Below, piece after piece: positions 8,577-17,261 of a DNA stretch of 42,394 nt. The stretch covers positions 54,113 to 96,506 of the forward strand of contig DBRW01000075.1 in the NCBI GenBank assembly GCA_002306075.1. The letters are read 5' to 3'. Origin of the DNA: Synergistaceae bacterium UBA1358. GTDB taxonomy: Bacteria; Synergistota; Synergistia; Synergistales; Synergistaceae. The position numbers and the translations under genes were made by a program. The stretch's first letter is position 1, and every line of letters starts with the position of its first letter. Under the pieces are notes generated by a model, which was not told where the DNA came from, made no database searches, and saw only the letters and a list, made by a program, of their open reading frames with translations.

Positions 8577-9473
8577 TCAGACGTTGTTTTTCCTGGGGCT
8601 TTTCCTGCCTGAAAATACAAGGTCCGTCGTATACAAGATAAGGGCAGCCCATATAAACATAAAAGTAAAGACCCTGTTCATATTGATGTCCTCTTTGAAT
8701 ATCAGCAGCCCGATCGCAAAGCTCAGCGTGGGGGTCACGAACTGAACAAAGCCTACTGTCGTCAACGGCACACGTGACGCACCATAGGCGAACATGAGCA
8801 GGGGTATAGAAGTCATTATCCCTGCACCTGCCAGCATAAGGTTCGTCATACTGTCATACGGGAAAGACGAAAGACCCTCTTTTTGCAGAAAGATAAGCCA
8901 GGCCAGCGCAAATGGTGCCACTGTAACAGTCTCCGTGAAGAGCGCTATTTCAGGCTCCACTGCGACTGTTTTTTTAAGGACGCCGTACAGACCGAAAGAA
9001 ATTGCAAGGCCAAGGGAGACAAGCGGCAGAGAGCCTGCCGCAACAAGTTCGATGGATACGCCAAGGACAGCCAAAACCAGTGCTAAAGTTTGTATCCTGT
9101 TAAGTTTTTCCTTAAAAAAAATCATTCCCAAAAACATGCTCAGAAGCGGGTTGATAAAGTACCCAAGGCTTGTCTCGAGGATCCTGCCCCCATTTACTGC
9201 CCATATATAAAGACCCCAGTTGAAAGAGATAAGGAAGCCTCCTGCCGCCAGCCATAACACATCTTTTTTTCTTGACCTGAGCATTTTGCCAATGACCTGC
9301 CAGTTTCTTTTTAACGTGATCAGGACTAAAGTGAAGACAACTGACCATATCACACGGTGTCCAAGTATCTCAAACGAAGAAACAGCTTCAATGGCCTTCC
9401 AGTATATTGGCATTGCACCCCACATGAGGTAGGCTGAAAAAAGGGCGATTATTCCTTTGGCATTACGAGTCAA
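8577..9473 (-). CDS. rarD: RarD-type DMT/EamA transporter
   Basis: A 298-residue protein with ten hydrophobic segments, matching RarD of the EamA/drug-metabolite transporter superfamily. The RarD signature runs from the start (FSAYLMWGAMPIYWKA) through LGHRVIWS and NWGLYIWAVN to the FVQFVTPTLSFAIGLL block in the second half. The start is a TTG at 9473, with AGG in GAGGATAAG 5 bases upstream. Substrate of RarD proteins is not established. The neighbour upstream is divergent. No clear terminator is seen between this gene and the tetR promoter. Confidence 0.9.
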   Translation of the reverse strand: MTRNAKGIIALFSAYLMWGAMPIYWKAIEAVSSFEILGHRVIWSVVFTLVLITLKRNWQVIGKMLRSRKKDVLWLAAGGFLISFNWGLYIWAVNGGRILETSLGYFINPLLSMFLGMIFFKEKLNRIQTLALVLAVLGVSIELVAAGSLPLVSLGLAISFGLYGVLKKTVAVEPEIALFTETVTVAPFALAWLIFLQKEGLSSFPYDSMTNLMLAGAGIMTSIPLLMFAYGASRVPLTTVGFVQFVTPTLSFAIGLLIFKEDINMNRVFTFMFIWAALILYTTDLVFSGRKSPRKNNV

Positions 9474-9608
9474 CTTATCCTCATCCCCCGTCTAACACAG
9501 AACGAATAGCCTTTCGACTGACCAATTGTACACTATATCCCATATTTGTGATAAACTAAGCCATTATTCATCTAGTGTGCTTTCCGGAGATGAAAGGAAG
9601 AATAAGAT

Positions 9609-10799
9609 ATGCCTGAAAATTCAAAACTCTCTGCTCTTGGGGCAAGGCTTCTGTCCGACGCAGAGAACATTTCGGAGGAAATGCAGGACTGGAGAAGGGA
9701 TTTTCACCAGTTCCCCGAGCTTGCTTTCGAAGAAAATATCACCGCCTCCAAGATCATCAAAGTCCTCGAATCGATCGAGGGCATGGAGGTCGTCTCCGGT
9801 TTTGCCATACCCACCGCAGTCATAGGAATACTTCGCAGCGACCTTCCCGGGCCCGCTATAATGCTGCGCTCCTGTATGGATGCGATAGCCGTCGAGGAAG
9901 AGACGGGACTCCCCTTTTCCTCCTGCATGCCCGGACTGATGCACGGATGCGGCCACGACGCCCATATGGCTTCTCTGCTCGGCGCCGCAAAAGTACTCTC
10001 CCTCCACAGAGACAAACTAAAAAAAAGAGTGGTCCTGCTCTTTCAGCCCGCCGGTGAGGGAAGGGGCGGAGCGAGGACCCTTGTGGAAAACAGGTTCCTT
10101 GAGACGTTCAACATAGGAAGCGCCGCTTCGCTGCACTGGTGGTCAGAACTTCCGTACGGAGAGCTTTTCCTCCGCAGGGGAGTCCTCACGGCCCTCTCAG
10201 ACAAGATACACATCGATATCAGAGGCACTGCCGGCCACGCCGCCGAACCCCACATGACAGTCGATCCGGTAACTATCGCATCGCACATCGTGATAGCGAT
10301 ACAGACCATGCTTACCAGAGAGATCGATCCAAGAGAACCGGTCGTCGTATCTTTCGGCCACATCGAAGCAGGTTTCGCTTATAATGTGATACCGGAGCAG
10401 GTCAACATATGGGGGACCCTCAGGGCTTTCAGTCCGAAAACGAGGGATTTCGTGCAGGGAAGGATAGAAAGCATGGCCCCGGCAATCGCAAAAGCCTTCA
10501 GGGGACTGGCTTCTGTCGAATACACGAGAAACTACGGACAGGTGGACAACGACTCAGAGATGGTAGACAAGATCCTTGCCGCGGGCATTCCGTTCTTCGG
10601 CGAGGACGGTATCAAAATGCTTGAACGGCCGCTGCTCTCGGGGGAAGATTTTTCCTTCTTCAGTTCCTGTGTACCCTCAGTCTTTATGCTGATGGGGACC
10701 GGATTGGAGTATGGCCTGCACCATCCCAGATATGACATCCCGGAGAGTATGCTGTCCTTCTCGGCGGCATGGGAAGCTTACATGGGATTGACGCTTTGA
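9609..10799 (+). CDS. M20D-family amidohydrolase homologue with altered active site
   Basis: A 396-residue protein of the M20D peptidase/N-acyl-amino-acid amidohydrolase family (hippurate or IAA-conjugate hydrolase type). Conserved parts include RRDFHQFPELAFEE near the N-terminus, the metal motif HGCGHDAH (112-119), His176 in SLHWW, the dimerisation-domain GTAGHAAEPH block near 207, and SGEDFSFF near the C-terminus. The QPAEEG motif of the family reads QPAGEG here (146-151): the position of the catalytic general-base glutamate is Gly149, while the metal-ligand Glu150 remains. RADMDA likewise reads RSCMDA. The frame is intact. It lies 18 bp before an acyl-CoA ligase homologue. It may be a non-hydrolytic binding protein or use another base; catalysis is uncertain. 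Confidence 0.88.
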   Translation: MPENSKLSALGARLLSDAENISEEMQDWRRDFHQFPELAFEENITASKIIKVLESIEGMEVVSGFAIPTAVIGILRSDLPGPAIMLRSCMDAIAVEEETGLPFSSCMPGLMHGCGHDAHMASLLGAAKVLSLHRDKLKKRVVLLFQPAGEGRGGARTLVENRFLETFNIGSAASLHWWSELPYGELFLRRGVLTALSDKIHIDIRGTAGHAAEPHMTVDPVTIASHIVIAIQTMLTREIDPREPVVVSFGHIEAGFAYNVIPEQVNIWGTLRAFSPKTRDFVQGRIESMAPAIAKAFRGLASVEYTRNYGQVDNDSEMVDKILAAGIPFFGEDGIKMLERPLLSGEDFSFFSSCVPSVFMLMGTGLEYGLHHPRYDIPESMLSFSAAWEAYMGLTL

Positions 10800-10817
10800 C
10801 AGAGTGGAGGGGAAGCA

Positions 10818-12293
10818 TTGGCTCCCAGACTTGAAGATATCATACTATCAAATCTTGAATCACTTAAGACAGAACCTTTCATCTGGTGGCAGAAGACATG
10901 GTGGTCAGGCGGAGCATTCCTTGAACTGATCGAAGAGTGCGAAAAAGGTTTTAAGGCAAGCGGTTTCCATGAAGGACAGAGAATGGCCTTTCTTCTCCCG
11001 AACAGTCCGATCCTTCTCGCATCCATCATTGCCATATGGAAGCTCGGCGGCACGGTCGTACCGATAGATCCGAGGAGCGGCTACGTTTCACTTATCAAAC
11101 AGCTGAAACACGCCGATGTCTTCGCTTCCATCACTTACAGGGGATCTTCAGGCATAGTGCCGCTGATCTCGGAGGAAGGCATACCATGTGTGGTCACCGC
11201 TTTGGATGCACCCGTAGAGAGCATCGCAGGCAGAAGATCCGAAGAAGAATCCTCCGACACCGCGGTCATTTTTTACACATCAGGCACCACCGGAGAACCC
11301 AAGGCAGTGCCTTTGTCACATTCAAACCTTTATGCAAGCATCAATGCGTGTGTCGACCATATTGGCAAACTTACCGACGATGACGTGTTCCTCAACGCCC
11401 TTCCCAACTTCAACGCATTCGGTTTCGTCTGCGGCTCTCTGATACCCCTTGTAAAAGGGACCTGTCAGGTCGTCCTTCCGTCGTTCATGCCCCCCGAAGG
11501 GGCGATGGACGCCATGAGGAACGCAGCTGTCACGATAGTGCCGGCGGTCCCTACCATAATTTCCCTCCTTCTGGGAGCAGCCGCCAGGGGAGTGACCCCG
11601 CCCAGAACGCTCCGATACATACTGTCTGGAGGAGACAGACTGCCTCTGGATTTCGACAAGAGGGCCCAGGAAACCCTGGGAGTTCCGGTAATTGAGGGAT
11701 ACGGACTTACCGAAGCCGCATCGGTCGTATCGATAGCCCCCGGAATAGAAAACAGGAGGGCTGGTAGCGTAGGAACGCTTCTCTCCTGTGTGGAGGCAGA
11801 GATAAGGAACGATGAGGGAGAAGTTCTGCCGGCCGGTTCGGAGGGACACCTCTGGATAAGGGGGGACAATGTGGCAAAATGCTACTACCGCAATCCGGAA
11901 CTTACATCCCAAAGGTTCGTCGACGGATGGTTCGATACATGTGACATAGCTAAATTCGACGATGACGGATACCTCTACCTCGTAGGACGCAGGACAGAGG
12001 TCATCTTCGTAGGAGGGTTCAAGGTTTACGCACAGGAAGTCGAAAAAGTCCTCCTTGAACATCCCGCGGTCGCGGAGGCCGCCGTCATAGGAGTCCCGCG
12101 GTCGATAAGCGGAGAGATCGTAAAGGCCTTCATCGTTCTGAAAAAGGATGAAAAGGCAACTTCGAAGGATCTGATCGAACACTGTAAGAAGAAACTCTCC
12201 TATTACAAGGTACCGAGGATAATCGACTTCCTTTCAGAGATGCCAAGGTCGAGCATCGGCGAGATCCTGAAAAGAAAACTTGAGAAGGAGTAG
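10818..12293 (+). CDS. ANL-superfamily acyl-CoA ligase homologue lacking the A10 lysine
   Basis: A 491-residue AMP-binding protein. Adenylation-domain motifs are present: FYTSGTTGEPKAVPLSH (A3), GYGLTEAAS (A5), GWFDTCDIAKFDDDGYLYLVGR (A7-A8). The C-terminal A10 motif, normally G-K-I-L-R-R, reads G-E-I-L-K-R (Glu482, codon GAG 12261-12263), so the lysine needed for adenylate formation in this family is replaced by an acidic residue. Start is TTG at 10818 with GGAGGGG upstream. It is sandwiched between the M20 homologue and citC (6 bp gap), in an evident operon. It may catalyse only the thioester half-reaction, or be a binding protein; the acyl substrate is unknown. Confidence 0.9.
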   Translation: MAPRLEDIILSNLESLKTEPFIWWQKTWWSGGAFLELIEECEKGFKASGFHEGQRMAFLLPNSPILLASIIAIWKLGGTVVPIDPRSGYVSLIKQLKHADVFASITYRGSSGIVPLISEEGIPCVVTALDAPVESIAGRRSEEESSDTAVIFYTSGTTGEPKAVPLSHSNLYASINACVDHIGKLTDDDVFLNALPNFNAFGFVCGSLIPLVKGTCQVVLPSFMPPEGAMDAMRNAAVTIVPAVPTIISLLLGAAARGVTPPRTLRYILSGGDRLPLDFDKRAQETLGVPVIEGYGLTEAASVVSIAPGIENRRAGSVGTLLSCVEAEIRNDEGEVLPAGSEGHLWIRGDNVAKCYYRNPELTSQRFVDGWFDTCDIAKFDDDGYLYLVGRRTEVIFVGGFKVYAQEVEKVLLEHPAVAEAAVIGVPRSISGEIVKAFIVLKKDEKATSKDLIEHCKKKLSYYKVPRIIDFLSEMPRSSIGEILKRKLEKE

Positions 12294-12299
12294 CCCCCG

Positions 12300-13355
12300 A
12301 TGTTTGGCTTTCAGACGAGGACTATCAGGGATCTCAGCTGGAACGAAAAAAAACAGGTGGAATCGCTGCTTGAGATAAACGGACTGACATTTGAAGGCAG
12401 GCCCGACTGTACTGCCGTCGTGGAAAATTCGGAAGAAAAGTTAATCGCCACGGCAAGCATCCAGGGCAAGGTGATAAAGATGGTCGCTGCAGACCCGGAG
12501 TGGCAGGAGGCAGGGCTCTCCGGGATGGTGATCTCGGAACTGCTGAAATACGCCAGAGAAAACGGGATCTTCCACCTTTTCGTATACACGAAGCGTGACA
12601 TGGCAGACAAGTTCGCCTCACTGGGATTCAGCGAGCTGGCAAGGACAGATGCCATAGTCCTGATGGAATCCGGACATCCGTCGTCAGATGATTACCGTCT
12701 GGTACTCAGGAAAAACAGGACCTTCGAAGGCAGCACAAATATCGGCGCTTCTGTGATGAACTGCAACCCCTTCACCCTGGGACACAGATATCTTATTGAG
12801 AAGGCAGCCGGAGAATGCGACGGCCTCTATGTGATCGTGGTCCAGGAAGACCTCTCGCACTTCCCGTTCAGCGACCGGCTGCGGCTAGTGCAGGAGGGCA
12901 CGAGAGACCTAAAGAACGTCAGGATCATCCCAAGCGGAGACTACGCCGTATCAAGGGCCACCTTCCCAACTTATTTCCTGAAGGACAAGGGGCTGACATC
13001 TGTTGCGGAGAGACAGGCGGAACTGGACGCAACGCTCTTTGCGAATCTTTTCGTACCCGAACTCCTGATAAAAAAACGCTTCGTCGGGACAGAACCTTTC
13101 TGTCAGACCACAGCAAAGTACAATGAGATGATGAAAAAAGTGCTCCCCCCGCGCGGAGTCGAAGTTGTGGAGATAATGCGGCTTAACGATATATCTGGAA
13201 CGGCAGTCTCTGCATCAAGGGTAAGAAGAGCCATCGTTGAGAACGACATGGAGGCATTGAAAATAATGCTTCCCCCTGTCACGATGGACTACCTCCGTTC
13301 AGAAAAAGGCAGGGCCGTCGTAAACAAACTGATCCATGAACACGATAAAAACTGA
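12300..13355 (+). CDS. citC: [Citrate (pro-3S)-lyase] ligase
   Basis: A 351-residue protein matching CitC, which uses ATP and acetate to acetylate the thiol of the citrate lyase acyl-carrier prosthetic group. It has an N-terminal GNAT-like domain (to about residue 140) and a C-terminal nucleotidyltransferase domain opening with GASVMNCNPFTLGHRYL and ending with SGTAVSASRVRR. Length is normal. The ATG lies 6 bp after the ligase stop, with a GGAG inside the preceding gene. The surprise is the setting: genes for citrate lyase subunits (citD, citE, citF) are not in this window. They may lie elsewhere, or the enzyme may serve a different carrier protein. Confidence 0.93.
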   Translation: MFGFQTRTIRDLSWNEKKQVESLLEINGLTFEGRPDCTAVVENSEEKLIATASIQGKVIKMVAADPEWQEAGLSGMVISELLKYARENGIFHLFVYTKRDMADKFASLGFSELARTDAIVLMESGHPSSDDYRLVLRKNRTFEGSTNIGASVMNCNPFTLGHRYLIEKAAGECDGLYVIVVQEDLSHFPFSDRLRLVQEGTRDLKNVRIIPSGDYAVSRATFPTYFLKDKGLTSVAERQAELDATLFANLFVPELLIKKRFVGTEPFCQTTAKYNEMMKKVLPPRGVEVVEIMRLNDISGTAVSASRVRRAIVENDMEALKIMLPPVTMDYLRSEKGRAVVNKLIHEHDKN

Positions 13356-13854
13356 CACTGGAGATGCCCTTTCCGCGATCCTTTCCGGAAGGGAGGAAAG
13401 GGTCAGAGCGAGGGACCGTCACCTCTCGGAAGTTCTCTTCGCGTGCCAGATCACCATCAATATCCCCGGATACCCCAAAAGGATCGAAAATGACTGCAAG
13501 GCAATAGAAAAGTATGCTTCCCTCTTTTCTCTCAAATGGGGATCCGATCCTATTTGCACGGAGACGGTCTCAAACGAGGCTGGCCTGTGCTGGATTGGAT
13601 TTTTCCGCGGTGAGGCACCCGACGCGCAAAGGGCAAAAAAGCTGGCTGTAAGTCTGGAAGAAGGCTCTCCCGAAGGGCGTATCCTCGACATCGACATAAT
13701 AGTGTGCGGAAGATCGATCTCGAGGTCAGACCTGGGGCTTCCGGCCCGCAGCTGCATACTGTGCGGCAGGACAGCAAAGGAATGTGCCAGGGAGATGAAT
13801 CACACTTACAGTGACCTCAGGGCAGCAGTAAAAAAACTTATCGAAAACATCTGA
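13336..13854 (+). CDS. citX: Apo-citrate lyase phosphoribosyl-dephospho-CoA transferase
   Basis: A 172-residue CitX homologue, which attaches the 2'-(5''-phosphoribosyl)-3'-dephospho-CoA prosthetic group to the acyl carrier subunit of citrate lyase. Typical features are REERVRARDRHL at the N-terminus, a GRSISRSDLGLPARSCILCG block and CAREMNHT at the C-terminus. The gene overlaps citC by 20 bp, so translation is likely coupled; no strong ribosome site precedes the ATG. CitG, which makes the prosthetic precursor, is not fused here or seen nearby. It is the last gene of the M20-ligase-citC-citX run; 231 bp without a gene follow. Confidence 0.9.
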   Translation: MNTIKTDTGDALSAILSGREERVRARDRHLSEVLFACQITINIPGYPKRIENDCKAIEKYASLFSLKWGSDPICTETVSNEAGLCWIGFFRGEAPDAQRAKKLAVSLEEGSPEGRILDIDIIVCGRSISRSDLGLPARSCILCGRTAKECAREMNHTYSDLRAAVKKLIENI

Positions 13855-14085
13855 TATTTCCGTAATTTCCTGTCGCAAAAAAACGATCCTGCATGTAGAT
13901 TCGATCTGGTGCACACAGAGGCCGCGTTTTCCGGCTTCCGCTGATCGCAGATGCCGTTTATCCGGTGCCGTGACGTACCTGCAGAGATAAAAAATTACTT
14001 GGCGGACACCTTTTATCAACATAAATGCCTCAATATAAACTATACTTTATGCAATAGATGAATATCTGCCGGGGAGGAAAATATA

Positions 14086-14574
14086 TTGGACCGTCCTGAC
14101 TGGGACAGCTACTTTTTGATGATAGCCAAGGCCGTCGCAAGCAGGAGCACCTGCCTGCGAAGAAAGGTCGGCGCTGTGCTCGTGAGAGACCGCCAGATAC
14201 TCAGCACAGGCTACAACGGCGCGCCGAAGGGAATAATCCATTGCGAAGAGGCGGGATGCCTGAGGGAGAAGCTCGGGATCCCATCCGGAGAGAGACACGA
14301 GATCTGCCGTGGGTCGCATGCCGAGATCAACGCCATAGCACAGGCTGCCTATGCGGGAGTCTCAACGGCCGGATGCTGGCTCTACTGTACGCACGAACCG
14401 TGCGTATACTGCACGAAAGCTCTTATCAACTGCGGTTGTACCCGCATAGTATATCTGAATCAATACCCGGACAAAATTTCCCGGGAGATATTAGCTCAAT
14501 CCGGAGTCGAAACGCTTTGCATACCCGAAGAGAGTGTCGCTGGAGATAATTTTTCAACAGGAGGAATCTTATAG
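14086..14574 (+). CDS. dCMP deaminase (ComEB-like cytidine/deoxycytidylate deaminase)
   Basis: A 162-residue zinc deaminase converting dCMP to dUMP for thymidylate synthesis. Zinc and catalytic residues are His78-Ala-Glu80 and the pair Cys106/Cys109 in EPCVYC. VGAVLVRDRQILSTGYNGAPKG is the family's N-terminal signature (written here as residues 28-49). The start is TTG at 14086 with GGGGAGG upstream. It begins a tight run with the HD-domain gene (adjacent stop and start), response regulator and kinase. Confidence 0.92.
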   Translation: MDRPDWDSYFLMIAKAVASRSTCLRRKVGAVLVRDRQILSTGYNGAPKGIIHCEEAGCLREKLGIPSGERHEICRGSHAEINAIAQAAYAGVSTAGCWLYCTHEPCVYCTKALINCGCTRIVYLNQYPDKISREILAQSGVETLCIPEESVAGDNFSTGGIL

Positions 14575-15138
14575 ATGTTCACACGAGAAGAATCACTTGA
14601 ATTCCTTAAGGAACACAACAGGGAAGATATGCATATCCGCCACGCGTACGCCGTTGAAGCTGCAATGAGGTGGTTCGCGCGGGAAAACGGCGAGGACGAA
14701 GACTACTGGGGCCTTGTAGGCCTTTTGCACGATATAGACTGGGAAGAATTTCCCAGCATTGAGACCCATCCGATGAAGGGCGGGGAGATGCTCCGGGAAA
14801 AGGGCTATCCGGAAGATTTTGTACACGCGGTGCTCGCGCACGGATGGGAGTACTCCGGGATAAGACCCGAGACCCTCTGCGAAAAATATCTTTACACCAT
14901 AGATGAACTTACCGGATTCATAACGGCGGTGGCTCTTGTACGCCCAAGCAGATCGCTCCAGGACCTGGAGACAAAATCGGTAAAGAAAAAGTGGAAGGAC
15001 AAGGCATTCGCAAGGGGCGTCAACAGGGAGGTCATCGAAAAGGGATCCGAGCTGCTTGGCATACCCATCGAAACGCTGATAGAAAAGACGATACTGGCCC
15101 TCAGGCCTGTAGAGAAAGAGATAGGACTTGGTTCCTGA
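14575..15138 (+). CDS. HD-superfamily hydrolase
   Basis: A 187-residue single-domain HD protein. The metal ligands are H in the MHIRHAYAVE helix, the HD pair in GLLHDIDW, and the following ETHPMKGGE and VLAHGWE histidines, in the order expected for an HDIG-type phosphohydrolase. Its substrate is unknown; the close link to a dCMP deaminase makes a nucleotide possible, but this is inference. The ATG immediately follows the deaminase TAG, with an AGGAGG inside the end of that gene. The last 40 residues are helical and rich in Lys and Glu. Confidence 0.85.
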   Translation: MFTREESLEFLKEHNREDMHIRHAYAVEAAMRWFARENGEDEDYWGLVGLLHDIDWEEFPSIETHPMKGGEMLREKGYPEDFVHAVLAHGWEYSGIRPETLCEKYLYTIDELTGFITAVALVRPSRSLQDLETKSVKKKWKDKAFARGVNREVIEKGSELLGIPIETLIEKTILALRPVEKEIGLGS

Positions 15139-15178
15139 ATTGTCGGAAAAATCAAAAACAACGGAGGGAGGATACAAA

Positions 15179-15817
15179 ATGTCAATTTCATTGATACTGG
15201 CAGATGACCATCCGCTTACAAGGGAAGGGATGAAAGCATATCTGGCCAAGGAGGCTGACTTCAACATCCTGGGGAGCTATGCAGACGGAGAATCGGCATG
15301 GGCAGGTATCCTGCAGCTCAAACCGCAGGTCGCGCTTCTCGACATAAGAATGCCGGGCATTGACGGAGTCGCTCTTGCACGCAAGATCAAAGACGCCTCA
15401 CTTCCCGTTGCGTCTTTGATGCTGACTTCGTACGACGCCCAGCAGTACGTTATGGCTTCTCTCAGGGCGGGAGCCAGGGGATATGTCCTGAAGACCGCCA
15501 GCATGGACACCCTCTCCAAGGCTATACGGATAGTGGCGCGCGGAGGCTTTTACCTTGACAGCGAGGTCGCGAACGCAGTGGAGCAGGAGGGAGATTTCGT
15601 ACCTGAACCAGTATCGGTGAGGGAAAGGGAGGTCCTTCTCCTTGCGGCAAGAGGACTCTCCGGAAAAGAGATAGCCACTCAGCTTTTCATAAGCGAGAGG
15701 ACCGTCCAGACACACCTTGCCTCGATATATGACAAACTGGGGGCAAAAAATAAGACGGAAGCGATGCTGCTTTCGCTTAAATACGGGATAGTAACACTGG
15801 AGGAACTGCTCGATTGA
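15179..15817 (+). CDS. NarL/FixJ-family response regulator
   Basis: A 212-residue DNA-binding response regulator. The receiver domain has the acidic pair DD (9-10), phosphoacceptor Asp55 in LLDIRMPG, the Thr/Ser switch in LMLTSYD, and the conserved Lys in GYVLKTAS. The LuxR-type helix-turn-helix is at the C-terminus (REREVLLLAARGLSGKEIA, then ISERTVQTHLASIYDKLG). The ATG at 15179 follows a strong GGAGGGAGG; an in-frame ATG further upstream at 15128 has no such site. Its stop overlaps the kinase start (TTGA), so both are made together. Targets are unknown. Confidence 0.94.
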   Translation: MSISLILADDHPLTREGMKAYLAKEADFNILGSYADGESAWAGILQLKPQVALLDIRMPGIDGVALARKIKDASLPVASLMLTSYDAQQYVMASLRAGARGYVLKTASMDTLSKAIRIVARGGFYLDSEVANAVEQEGDFVPEPVSVREREVLLLAARGLSGKEIATQLFISERTVQTHLASIYDKLGAKNKTEAMLLSLKYGIVTLEELLD

Positions 15818-17199
15818 GAAGAAACCTTCTCGTTCAGCTGACCGTAGCCGTTTTTCTGCCTAGCCTCGGAGCATTCCTCCTTGCATGGATAGGCTTCTGT
15901 CAGTTTGAAAACACCATGGAAGGTATCGCAGGTTCTTATGTACAAAACCTGGCAAGGGGGGCCGCGGCAAGGCTTGAATCTTCCCAGTGGGACCTGAGAA
16001 CTGACGGAACATGGCAGCCGAACCAGTACAGATCAAGGATACTTGGACTCGGAGAGATGATGGCAGACGAGATGGCAGTTCCCGGAATGTTCGCCGTATT
16101 TGACAGCGAAGGGAATCTCGTTTACGGGTCACCTGACGTTACGATACTCTCGATAATATGGGACATGCCCATCTCGGTAATGTCTCCCCAGAAAATACGT
16201 GGACCGGACGGAAGATGGTACACGATAGCTGTCTACCCCATGCTGCAGAGGAACCTCTTTGTCCTCGCGGCCGTCTCGTGGGACAAGCTGCTCGGCCCCA
16301 TGGTCACGCTTACGACCGTCTGGCCCTTTATCATGGGGATACTCGGCCTTATCGGGATATTGTCTGTCTACATAATGTGGCAGAAAGTGATAATGCCCCT
16401 TAAGGACCTCGAAGAGGAGGTCTCTATGCTTAAGTGGGGAGAAGAGGTCCCGCTGAAAAACGCTCCCGAAGCAGTGACCGAGCTGCAGAAACTCAGGGAA
16501 GCACTGGTCGTCCTGGCTAATTCGGCGATTGAGAAGGTCAGGCTTTCGCGCAGATACGTCAATGACCTGGTAAAGGTGCAGGAAGAGGAGCGTGCAAGGA
16601 TATCCCGCGAGATCCATGACGGTCCGCTGCAGGATCTCACAGCTTTGATACAGAGGCTGCGTCTCCTCTCCATCGACATGGACTCACCGGAAGAGAGAGA
16701 AAAGCAGCTTGAAGAGGCAGAAAAAGTTGCTATGGCAGGGGTTAAGGAGATGAGAGAGCTCTGCAACAATCTGACTCCTCCCTGGCTTGACCTGGGAATA
16801 GTGCAGGCTCTTACCGAACTTTCCGAGAGACAGAGCGCCCAGCTCGATATAAAGATACATCTTGACCTGCAGGAGATCCCCGATCTCCCCGATGATGCCA
16901 CCCTCGCCTTTTTCAGGGTGGCCCAGGAGGCGGTCAACAATTCGGCAAGACATGGCACAGCTGAAAATGTATATATCTCGCTGAAAAATACGGGCAAAAT
17001 GATCATTCTCCGGATAGAGGACGACGGAAAGGGCTTTGAGGTATCGGACAACTTCACCGAACTCTGGGTGCAGGGACACAGAGGCCTCTCGAACATGCGG
17101 GAAAGGATGTCCATCGTGGGAGGCAGTTTCAGCATATCCTCCACCCCGGGGAAAGGTACTGTAATTCGTTGTGAACTGCCGTTAGTGACAGTACAATAA
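15814..17199 (+). CDS. NarX/DegS-type sensor histidine kinase
   Basis: A 461-residue membrane kinase, the evident partner of the preceding regulator. Membrane segments lie at about residues 8-28 and 166-189, enclosing an extracytoplasmic sensor of roughly 135 residues that I do not recognise; its part FAVFDSEGNLVYGSPD resembles a PAS/Cache strand pattern. A HAMP-like linker follows. The HisKA_3 phosphoacceptor is His268 in SREIHDGPLQDL; the ATPase has the N box (QEAVNNSARHG, 371-381) and G boxes (DDGKGFE, GLSNMRERM). Start is TTG at 15814, with GGAGG 10 bases upstream. Stimulus unknown. Confidence 0.93.
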   Translation: MRRNLLVQLTVAVFLPSLGAFLLAWIGFCQFENTMEGIAGSYVQNLARGAAARLESSQWDLRTDGTWQPNQYRSRILGLGEMMADEMAVPGMFAVFDSEGNLVYGSPDVTILSIIWDMPISVMSPQKIRGPDGRWYTIAVYPMLQRNLFVLAAVSWDKLLGPMVTLTTVWPFIMGILGLIGILSVYIMWQKVIMPLKDLEEEVSMLKWGEEVPLKNAPEAVTELQKLREALVVLANSAIEKVRLSRRYVNDLVKVQEEERARISREIHDGPLQDLTALIQRLRLLSIDMDSPEEREKQLEEAEKVAMAGVKEMRELCNNLTPPWLDLGIVQALTELSERQSAQLDIKIHLDLQEIPDLPDDATLAFFRVAQEAVNNSARHGTAENVYISLKNTGKMIILRIEDDGKGFEVSDNFTELWVQGHRGLSNMRERMSIVGGSFSISSTPGKGTVIRCELPLVTVQ

Positions 17200-17261
17200 A
17201 TCAATAGATCAGATACGTTTTCAATAAAAACAGAAAGGTGGGAGCCCAAGGGGCGAATGAT

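Noticed and set aside
11322..12182. 286-codon minus-strand ORF over the acyl-CoA ligase gene
   Set aside because: Antisense shadow of a gene with clear family motifs.
13855..14085. Missing small gene, such as a citrate lyase acyl carrier citD, between citX and the deaminase
   Set aside because: No frame gives an acyl-carrier-like protein; the 231 bp hold only weak hairpins and an A/T-rich segment before the deaminase start.
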